The notes under the pieces are model-generated. The model made no database searches and was not told where the DNA came from. It saw nothing but the letters and a program-made list of their open reading frames with translations. From an uncultured Blautia sp. (GTDB lineage: Bacteria > Bacillota > Clostridia > Lachnospirales > Lachnospiraceae), in contig CAMBYR010000139.1 in assembly GCA_945872375.1 (NCBI GenBank), positions 1 through 6,058 on the forward strand: a stretch of DNA of 6,058 bases, given 5' to 3'. This document shows, piece by piece, positions 1 to 5,488 of the stretch; positions within the stretch are counted from its first letter, which is position 1; every line of letters starts with the position of its first letter. The translations under genes and the position numbers were made by a program.

Positions 1-5
1 ACTTC

Positions 6-1148
6 ATGAAGAAAATTGCAATTTTAGGCTCCACCGGTTCCATCGGGACTCAGACTCTGGATGTTGTCCGGGCAAATGGAGATATTCAGGTATTGGGAAT
101 CAGTGCCGGAAGAAATGTAGAAAGACTGGAAGCACAGATTCGGGAATTCCATCCCCGGCTTGTGGCTGTCTGGGATGAAAAAGCAGCCAAAGACCTTTCT
201 GTCAGGGTTCAGGATCTCCCTGTCCGGGTGGTATCCGGAATGGACGGCCTTCTGGAACTGGCAGCTATGGAGGAGACAGAGATTCTGGTAACCGCGATCG
301 TGGGAATGCTGGGGATCCGTCCAACAATGGAAGCCATACGCGCAGGCAAGGACATTGCGCTGGCAAATAAGGAAACACTTGTGACAGCAGGGCATCTGAT
401 CATGCCCATGGCAAAAGAGAATGGAGTGCGGATCCTTCCGGTGGACAGTGAACACAGTGCGGTGTTCCAGGCGCTGAACGGAGAAAAAAGGGAGCAGGTG
501 CATAAGCTTCTGATTACAGCGTCCGGCGGTCCTTTCCGTGGGAGAAAACGGGCGGATCTGGAAAATGTGACGCTGGAAGATACGCTGAAGCATCCCAACT
601 GGGTTATGGGACAGAAGATTACCGTGGATTCTGCGACTCTTGTAAATAAGGGACTGGAAGTCATGGAAGCACGCTGGCTGTTTGATATGGATCTGGATCA
701 TATTCAGGTTGTGGTGCAGCCCCAGAGTGTGATCCATTCTATGGTAGAATTTAAGGACGGCGGTATTATGGCCCAGCTTGGCACACCGGATATGCGCCTT
801 CCCATCCAGTATGCGCTTTACTATCCGGACAGACGATATCTGGATGGAGAACGTCTGGATTTTACAAAGCTTGGACAGATTACCTTTGAGGAACCGGATA
901 TGGAGACATTTTTGGGACTGCCCATGGCGATACAGGCGGCCAGAGAAGGCGGCACCATGCCCACGGTTTTTAATGCGGCCAATGAGCTTGCGGTAAAAAA
1001 ATTCCTTCACCGTGAAATTCGTTTTCTGGATATTTATGATATAATCGGGCAGTCTATGAGCAGACACCAGAAATCCTCCGCAGCAGATCTGGAAACGATT
1101 CTGGCGGCAGAGGAAGAGACTTATCAGTGGATCGAAAGCAGGTGGTAG
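6..1148 (+). CDS. dxr: 1-deoxy-D-xylulose 5-phosphate reductoisomerase
   Basis: Cytosolic enzyme (also called IspC) that rearranges and reduces 1-deoxy-D-xylulose 5-phosphate to 2-C-methyl-D-erythritol 4-phosphate with NADPH and a divalent metal, the committed step of the MEP isoprenoid pathway. Visible in the 380-residue product: an N-terminal Rossmann loop GSTGSIG (8-14); metal ligands D147 and E149 in the VDSEH motif; the SGGPF loop from S173; HPNW (196-199); and N214, K215 and E218 in the NKGLE motif, the third metal ligand site. Spacing between the two metal motifs is about 10 residues shorter than in the E. coli enzyme, because the loop before SGGPF is compact. The length is complete for the family. 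The ATG start fits because the Rossmann strand begins at residue 3, but only five bases precede it, so its ribosome binding site is outside the window. It is followed after one base by rseP, so the two are co-transcribed. Identification is secure. Confidence 0.98.
   Translation: MKKIAILGSTGSIGTQTLDVVRANGDIQVLGISAGRNVERLEAQIREFHPRLVAVWDEKAAKDLSVRVQDLPVRVVSGMDGLLELAAMEETEILVTAIVGMLGIRPTMEAIRAGKDIALANKETLVTAGHLIMPMAKENGVRILPVDSEHSAVFQALNGEKREQVHKLLITASGGPFRGRKRADLENVTLEDTLKHPNWVMGQKITVDSATLVNKGLEVMEARWLFDMDLDHIQVVVQPQSVIHSMVEFKDGGIMAQLGTPDMRLPIQYALYYPDRRYLDGERLDFTKLGQITFEEPDMETFLGLPMAIQAAREGGTMPTVFNAANELAVKKFLHREIRFLDIYDIIGQSMSRHQKSSAADLETILAAEEETYQWIESRW
1037..1045 (+). promoter_or_regulatory. 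Candidate intragenic extended -10 promoter in dxr
   Basis: TGATATAAT is a perfect extended -10 element (TGn plus TATAAT) inside the 3' part of dxr, with an A-run upstream near 994-1001. A start near 1052 would lie about 100 bases before rseP. No good -35 is present (TTCGTT at 1018-1023 with a 16-base spacer is the best I find). The coding sequence itself (residues YDII) could produce this by chance, so it is only a candidate for independent rseP transcription. Confidence 0.25.
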
Positions 1149-1149
1149 A

Positions 1150-2442
1150 TTGAGGATTGTCATTGCAATATTCATTTTCAGTGCGATTATCCTGATTCAT
1201 GAACTGGGACATTTTTTCCTTGCAAAGAGGAATGGAATCATAGTGACGGAGTTTTCCCTGGGAATGGGGCCAAGGCTCTTCAGTATTACAAAGGGAGGTA
1301 CGAAATATTCACTGAAGGCATTTCCTCTCGGCGGTTCCTGTGCCATGCTGGGTGAGGATACCGATGAGGAAACGCTTCCGGGAAGCTTTAATGCAGCATC
1401 CGTATGGGCGAGAATTTCTGTTGTGGCGGCAGGGCCGCTGTTTAATTTCCTTCTGGCGTTTATACTTTCCTGTGTGATCGTGGCTGTGATTGGCTACAGT
1501 CCGGCAGAAATCACACAGGTGGTGGAGGGCTCGCAGGCAGAGGCGGCAGGACTTCAGCCGGGAGATGTGATTACGGAATATCAGGGATTTTCCATTGACA
1601 TTGGAAATGATCTGTTTCTGTATACCTATCTTCATCCGCTGAAGGCAGACGAAACGGTAACAATTTCCTATGAACGGCAGGGAAAAGAGGAGACGGTTTC
1701 TTTTGTTCCGGATGTAAATGTCAGATATCTGCTGGGCTTTAACCGTTCCACAGAAAAAGATACGATGGAAGTGATGTCTCTGATTTCAGGAATGCCTCTG
1801 GAAGAAGCCGGTGTAAGGCCGGGAGACATTATTACCGGGATCAACGGAGAAAAGATCACCAGCGGAAGTGCCTATGATGCCTATATTAAAGAGCATCCGC
1901 TTTCAGATGAGCCTGTGACCATTACTTACATGAGAGACGGTCTTGATTATGAGACCGAGATCACTCCCGGCGAATACCGGACTCCCATTCTGGGCATCGG
2001 CAGTACGGGCGGTTACGTAAAAGCGCAGGGGCTGGATATTCTCCGTTACGGAGCACTGGAAGTAAAATATATGATCCGCGCCACCATAATGAGCCTTGGA
2101 GAGTTGTTCGGAGGCGGTCTGGGAATGAAAGATCTCAGCGGGCCGGTAGGTGTGGTGGACGCCATCGGGGACACCTATGAAGAGAGCAAATCGCAGGGAA
2201 GCCTGATAGTCTGGATGAATATGTTCCAGATGGCTGTGCTTCTTTCGGCAAATCTTGGTGTGATGAATCTGCTTCCGTTCCCGGCTCTCGACGGAGGCCG
2301 TCTGGTATTTCTGGTTCTGGAAGCCATCCGCAGAAAACCGGTAAACCGGCAGCTGGAAGGAATGGTTCATTTTGCAGGACTGATGTTCCTCATGGCACTG
2401 ATGCTTGTGGTCATGTATAATGATATTCTGAAAATTATCTGA
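1150..2442 (+). CDS. rseP: RseP/RasP-type intramembrane site-2 zinc metalloprotease
   Basis: Membrane protease of family M50 that cuts transmembrane segments of substrates such as anti-sigma factors and remnant signal peptides; in this host the substrates are unknown. The 430-residue product has the zinc motif HELGH (H17, E18, H21) in the first membrane helix, a second helix after AAGPLFN, and two PDZ-like segments with the carboxylate-loop style motifs QPGD (136-139) and RPGD (223-226). The C-terminal active-site motif NLLPFPALDGG follows, with D381 as third zinc ligand, then a last helix ending near the C terminus. All catalytic residues are present. The TTG start at 1150 is chosen because there is no earlier in-frame start after the dxr stop, and the first helix and HELGH follow at the usual distance. 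AGGTGG (1140-1145) is a short-spaced ribosome binding site. Tandem stops TGA-TAA end the gene. It is probably translationally coupled to dxr. Confidence 0.96.
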   Translation: MRIVIAIFIFSAIILIHELGHFFLAKRNGIIVTEFSLGMGPRLFSITKGGTKYSLKAFPLGGSCAMLGEDTDEETLPGSFNAASVWARISVVAAGPLFNFLLAFILSCVIVAVIGYSPAEITQVVEGSQAEAAGLQPGDVITEYQGFSIDIGNDLFLYTYLHPLKADETVTISYERQGKEETVSFVPDVNVRYLLGFNRSTEKDTMEVMSLISGMPLEEAGVRPGDIITGINGEKITSGSAYDAYIKEHPLSDEPVTITYMRDGLDYETEITPGEYRTPILGIGSTGGYVKAQGLDILRYGALEVKYMIRATIMSLGELFGGGLGMKDLSGPVGVVDAIGDTYEESKSQGSLIVWMNMFQMAVLLSANLGVMNLLPFPALDGGRLVFLVLEAIRRKPVNRQLEGMVHFAGLMFLMALMLVVMYNDILKII

Positions 2443-2458
2443 TAAAGAAAGAAAATAG

Positions 2459-2487
2459 TTGACATTTGTATGCTGTTTACCTAAAAT
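2459..2487 (+). promoter_or_regulatory. Strong sigma-A promoter for the binding-protein gene
   Basis: TTGACA (2459-2464) and TAAAAT (2482-2487) are separated by exactly 17 bases: a perfect -35 and a -10 with one mismatch. Transcription should begin near 2493-2495, giving a leader of about 30 bases with room for only the ribosome binding site and no riboswitch. It begins 16 bases after the rseP stop, and no terminator hairpin lies between them, so read-through from dxr-rseP may add to it. Confidence 0.85.
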
Positions 2488-2496
2488 ATGAAATGT
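2462..2496. repeat. Short inverted repeat flanking the promoter
   Basis: ACATTT (2462-2467) and its exact reverse complement AAATGT (2491-2496) bracket the promoter, one arm overlapping the -35 and the other near the predicted transcription start. Six-base arms in AT-rich DNA can arise by chance. The placement would suit an operator, but no known regulator motif is recognised. Confidence 0.15.
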
Positions 2497-2510
2497 ATAA
2501 AAAATCCCAA

Positions 2511-2517
2511 AAGGAGG
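2511..2517 (+). promoter_or_regulatory. Ribosome binding site that fixes the binding-protein start
   Basis: AAGGAGG ends eight bases before the ATG at 2526, which is ideal spacing. Together with the promoter just upstream it decides the start: an in-frame TTG at 2466 would lie inside the promoter, before the transcription start, and would put a charged, non-signal stretch ahead of the signal peptide. Confidence 0.9.
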
Positions 2518-2525
2518 ATATAACT

Positions 2526-3812
2526 ATGAGAAAAGGCATGAAAAAACTCGTCAGCCTTCTGCTGACCGCCCTGATGGTAATTTCCACCATGGCATTTGCT
2601 TCTGTTGTAAATGCAGAGCCGAATCCGGATTTTAAAATGGGCGTTATCCTTGTAGGCGACGAGACCGAAGGCTACTCCGCAGCTCACATCGCAGGCATCA
2701 AAAAAGCAGCAGAAGAGCTGGGACTGGATGACAGCCAGATCATCTGGAAATACAAAGTTCCGGAAGATTCTACCTGCTACGATTCCGCAATTGACCTTTA
2801 TGGTCAGGGATGTTCACTGGTGATCTCCAACAGCTATGGCCATCAGACATACATGGTGCAGGCTGCCATGGAATACCCGGATGCTACATTTGTTTCCATG
2901 ACAGGTGATTTTGCAGCGATCAGCGGATGCAGCAATTTTAAAAATGCATTCACAAAAGTATATGAATCCCGTTATGTATCCGGTGTTGTTGCCGGAATGA
3001 AGCTGAAAGAGCTCCTGGCTGACGGAACTCTCAGCGCAGAGACACAGCCGGACAGCTTTGATGCAGACGGCAATGTAAAAATCGGTTATGTAGGCGCATT
3101 TAGCTATGCTGAGGTTGTTTCCGGTTATACCGCATTCTATCTTGGCGTAAAGAGCATCGTTCCGGAAGTTGTTATGGAAGTAAAATATACAAACTCCTGG
3201 TTCGATATCGACAAAGAAGCAGCAGCTGCTGAAGCACTCGTTGCAAACGGCGCTGTTATCATCGGACAGCATGCAGACTCCACAGGAGCACCGGCTGCAG
3301 TTCAGAAGCTTCTTGATGCAGGAACGATCTGCTACTCTGTTGGATACAACATCGACATGCTGGAGACTGCTCCGACAGCAGCTCTGACTTCTGCAACCAA
3401 CGACTGGGATGTATATTATAAATATGCAATCGAGACAGCTATGAACGGCGAAGATATCGTTGCAGACTGGGCAAAAGGATATGACGAAGGCGCTGTAAGC
3501 ATTACAGAGCTTGGAGAATCCTGTGCAGAAGGCACTGCAGAGGCAGTGGCAGATGTGGAAGCTCATCTGAAAGACGGTTCTCTTCATGTATTTGATACAG
3601 CTGCATTTACGGTTGGCGGAGAAACTGTAACATCCTCACCTTGCGATCTGTCCTTTATGGACTGGACCGCAGACCCGCCGGTAGCAATCTATGAAGGCGA
3701 AACTGTAGAAGCAATCAAAGACGGTTACTTTGCAGAATCTGAATTCAGAAGCGCACCGTATTTCACACTTCGTATCGATGGTATTACCGAAGATGCAGAA
3801 GCAGTTGAATAA
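2526..3812 (+). CDS. BMP-family ABC transporter solute-binding protein, secreted
   Basis: Extracytoplasmic receptor of a BMP (PnrA/TmpC/NupA-like) importer; characterised relatives bind purine or other nucleosides, but the ligand here is inferred by family only. The 428-residue precursor starts with a clear signal peptide: basic n-region (MRKGMKK), hydrophobic core (8-25) and type I cleavage sites at VNA (after residue 30) or AFA (after 25). There is no lipobox cysteine, which is odd for a binding protein of a Gram-positive cell. The body follows the BMP two-lobe pattern: MGVILVGDETEGY (38-50), SNSYGHQ (101-107), SRYVSGVVAG (148-157), IGYVGAF (186-192), GQHADSTGA (247-255) and the SVGYNIDM hinge segment (271-278). 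It is longer than typical PnrA-like proteins of about 350 residues, with extra sequence after about 355 and a C-terminal SEFRSAPYF motif (405-413). Six cysteines lie in the mature part (84, 96, 135, 269, 333, 373). Isoleucine codons are 19 ATC, 4 ATT and no ATA, suggesting selection for high expression. Confidence 0.92.
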   Translation: MRKGMKKLVSLLLTALMVISTMAFASVVNAEPNPDFKMGVILVGDETEGYSAAHIAGIKKAAEELGLDDSQIIWKYKVPEDSTCYDSAIDLYGQGCSLVISNSYGHQTYMVQAAMEYPDATFVSMTGDFAAISGCSNFKNAFTKVYESRYVSGVVAGMKLKELLADGTLSAETQPDSFDADGNVKIGYVGAFSYAEVVSGYTAFYLGVKSIVPEVVMEVKYTNSWFDIDKEAAAAEALVANGAVIIGQHADSTGAPAAVQKLLDAGTICYSVGYNIDMLETAPTAALTSATNDWDVYYKYAIETAMNGEDIVADWAKGYDEGAVSITELGESCAEGTAEAVADVEAHLKDGSLHVFDTAAFTVGGETVTSSPCDLSFMDWTADPPVAIYEGETVEAIKDGYFAESEFRSAPYFTLRIDGITEDAEAVE

Positions 3813-3820
3813 TTCGCGAA

Positions 3821-3839
3821 CTAAAATCTGAAATTTTGG
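3821..3839 (+). other. Weak AT-rich stem-loop after the binding-protein gene
   Basis: CTAAAAT (3821-3827) can pair with ATTTTGG (3833-3839) around a five-base loop, seven pairs including one G-U. It is weak alone, but sits directly before the stronger hairpin at 3842-3869 and could stack with it. It may be chance. Confidence 0.25.
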
Positions 3840-3841
3840 GG

Positions 3842-3869
3842 CAAAGGGGAGCAGAAATGCTTCCCTTTG
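3842..3869 (+). terminator. Strong intergenic stem-loop, candidate attenuator or mRNA 3'-end stabiliser
   Basis: CAAAGGGGAGCA (3842-3853) pairs with TGCTTCCCTTTG (3858-3869) over 12 pairs with one G-U wobble, closed by a GAAA tetraloop. The stem is followed by TACATTGTTATG rather than a run of T, so it is not a textbook intrinsic terminator. Between a highly expressed binding-protein gene and its ATPase gene, such stem-loops commonly cause partial termination or protect the upstream message from decay. The 3' arm also covers the -35 area of the next promoter. Confidence 0.6.
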
Positions 3870-3879
3870 TACATTGTTA

Positions 3880-3888
3880 TGATATAAT
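3880..3888 (+). promoter_or_regulatory. Extended -10 promoter for the ATPase and permease genes
   Basis: TGATATAAT is a perfect extended -10 (TGn-TATAAT). The -35 is poor: TTCCCT (3861-3866) with a 16-base spacer matches three of six positions and lies inside the 3' arm of the upstream stem-loop. Transcription would begin near 3895, leaving a leader of about 55 bases before the ATG at 3950. This would give the ATPase and permease their own, probably weaker, transcription. Confidence 0.55.
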
Positions 3889-3931
3889 AGGCGGAGAGGG
3901 AAAAAGATACCAGTAATAAACAAAAACAGGG

Positions 3932-3939
3932 AAAGGAGG
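3932..3939 (+). promoter_or_regulatory. Ribosome binding site of the ATPase gene
   Basis: AAAGGAGG lies ten bases before the ATG at 3950. A TTG at 3946 is out of frame, so the ATG is the only good start, and the family's first beta strand begins directly after it. Confidence 0.85.
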
Positions 3940-3949
3940 CACAGCTTGC

Positions 3950-5488
3950 ATGGAATATGCCGTTCAGTTAAAGAATGTAACAAAGACATTCGGCAAAGTT
4001 GTTGCCAATAAGAATGTTTCGCTGGATATCCGAAAAGGAGAGATCCTGTCTCTTCTGGGAGAAAACGGCAGTGGAAAAACAACGCTTATGAATATGATCG
4101 CCGGAATCTATTATCCGGATGCAGGAGAGATTCTGGTAAACGGTCAGCCGGTGGAGATCCGTTCACCAAAGGATGCCTATAATCTGAAGATTGGTATGAT
4201 TCATCAGCATTTTAAACTGATTGATGTTTTTACGGCAGTGGAAAATATTGCGCTTGGCCTGGAGAACACGGAAAAATATGACCTGAAGGCCATAGCAGCC
4301 AAAACAAAAGAAATTTGTGAGAAGTATCATTTTGATCTGAACCTGACACAGAAGGTTTACGAAATGAGCGTTTCCCAGAAGCAGACTCTGGAAATTGTGA
4401 AGGTATTGTACAGAGGAGCAGATATCCTGATTCTGGATGAGCCTACGGCTGTTCTTACTCCGCAGGAGACAGAGCGCCTGTTTGAAGTGATCCGGAATAT
4501 GAAAAATGATAATAAATCGGTGGTGATCATTACGCATAAGCTTCACGAGGTGCTGGAGATCTCGGATAGAGTGGCAATCCTCAGAAAGGGGATGTACATC
4601 GGCACGGTGGAAACCAGTGAAGCTACGGAAAGCTCTCTGACAGAAATGATGGTCGGAAAGAAAGTGGAACTGAATATTCGAAGAACGGAGCCGGTAAATC
4701 CGGTGAAGCGTCTGTCGGTATCCCATCTGACCGTGTACAACAAAGAAAATATAAAGATTCTGGATGATGTAAGCTTTGATGCTTATGGCGGGGAAATCCT
4801 GGGTATTGCAGGTATTTCCGGAAATGGCCAGAAGGAGCTTCTGGAGGCCATTGCAGGTCTGCAGATTCCGGCAGAAGGCAGCAGCATTCAGTTCTTTGAA
4901 AAAGGAAAAGAAAGCAGTCCTCTGGAGCTTGTGGGAAAAACGCCGAAGAAGATCCGTGACGCAGGAGTGCATCTTGCTTTTGTGCCGGAAGATCGTCTTG
5001 GCATGGGCCTGGTGGGTTCCATGGGTATGACGGGAAACATGCTTCTGAAAAGTTATGGAAAGGGACGCTCTCCTCTGACAGATACGAAGGGGCCGAAAAA
5101 GCTTGCGGAAAAGGTAAAGGAAGAGCTGGAGGTTGTGACTCCAAGCATCAATACACCGGTATCACGTCTTTCCGGAGGAAATGTGCAGAAGGTTCTTGTC
5201 GGCCGGGAAATCGCAGAGGCTCCTACAGTACTGATGACGGCCTATGCAGTCCGGGGCCTGGATATCAATACCTCCTATACCATCTACAATCTTCTGGATG
5301 ACGAGAAACAGGAAGGTGTTGCTGTCGTTTACGTGGGAGAGGATCTGGACGTGCTGATCGATCTTTGTGACAGGATCCTTGTTCTTTGCGGAGGCAAGGC
5401 CAACGGAATCGTAGAAGGACGCAGAACCACAAAAGAGGAAGTGGGTCTTCTGATGACAAATCTGAGAAAGGGCGGTGAAAAGGAATGA
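3950..5488 (+). CDS. BMP/ribose-type ABC importer ATPase with two fused nucleotide-binding domains
   Basis: Cytoplasmic motor of the importer, NupO/YufO- and RbsA/MglA-like, 512 residues, the full length for a fused double ATPase. The first domain (about 1-240) has Walker A GENGSGKTT (37-45), Q-loop Q86, signature MSVSQKQ (139-145), Walker B with D163 and catalytic E164 in LDEPTA, and switch H196. The signature has S142 in place of the usual glycine, a form I also recall from MglA. The second domain (about 255-505) is degenerate: its P-loop reads GISGNGQKE (288-296) with Q294 in the lysine position. Its signature LSGGNVQK (407-414) is intact, and its Walker B area reads TAYAVRGLD (430-438), where relatives usually have a Q-P-T type triplet before RG-D. 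The switch region is VGEDLD (462-467) without histidine. One competent and one crippled site is normal for this family, but the Y-A-V triplet is a further departure. The gene follows its own promoter and overlaps the permease start by four bases. Confidence 0.95.
   Translation: MEYAVQLKNVTKTFGKVVANKNVSLDIRKGEILSLLGENGSGKTTLMNMIAGIYYPDAGEILVNGQPVEIRSPKDAYNLKIGMIHQHFKLIDVFTAVENIALGLENTEKYDLKAIAAKTKEICEKYHFDLNLTQKVYEMSVSQKQTLEIVKVLYRGADILILDEPTAVLTPQETERLFEVIRNMKNDNKSVVIITHKLHEVLEISDRVAILRKGMYIGTVETSEATESSLTEMMVGKKVELNIRRTEPVNPVKRLSVSHLTVYNKENIKILDDVSFDAYGGEILGIAGISGNGQKELLEAIAGLQIPAEGSSIQFFEKGKESSPLELVGKTPKKIRDAGVHLAFVPEDRLGMGLVGSMGMTGNMLLKSYGKGRSPLTDTKGPKKLAEKVKEELEVVTPSINTPVSRLSGGNVQKVLVGREIAEAPTVLMTAYAVRGLDINTSYTIYNLLDDEKQEGVAVVYVGEDLDVLIDLCDRILVLCGGKANGIVEGRRTTKEEVGLLMTNLRKGGEKE

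Noticed and set aside
24..1175. A 383-codon open frame on the minus strand covering all of dxr
   Set aside because: Its translation is rich in Cys, His and Gln with no domain logic and mirrors dxr, whose catalytic motifs are all intact on the + strand. It is a codon-bias shadow.
2416..2421. TATAAT near the end of rseP as a promoter for the binding-protein gene
   Set aside because: It lacks a convincing -35 at 16-18 bases and a properly spaced TG. The TTGACA-17-TAAAAT promoter just downstream explains expression much better.
2443..2458. Search for a terminator between rseP and the importer
   Set aside because: The 16 bases are an A/G-rich stretch with no inverted repeat and no T-run, so no terminator is called.
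2488..2525. A riboswitch (for example purine-responsive) in the binding-protein leader
   Set aside because: The leader predicted from the promoter is only about 30 bases and is mostly ribosome binding site, too short for a known aptamer.
2814..3587. A 257-codon minus-strand open frame, cysteine-rich, inside the binding-protein gene
   Set aside because: The cysteines come from reading the reverse complement of the many GCA alanine codons. There is no ribosome binding site or recognisable domain.
3813..3820. TTCGCGAA palindrome directly after the binding-protein stop
   Set aside because: An eight-base palindrome with no second copy and no promoter nearby; most likely chance.
4163..4972. A 269-codon minus-strand open frame inside the ATPase gene
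   Set aside because: It is antisense to a fully supported double ATPase, has composition typical of shadow frames and no initiation signal.
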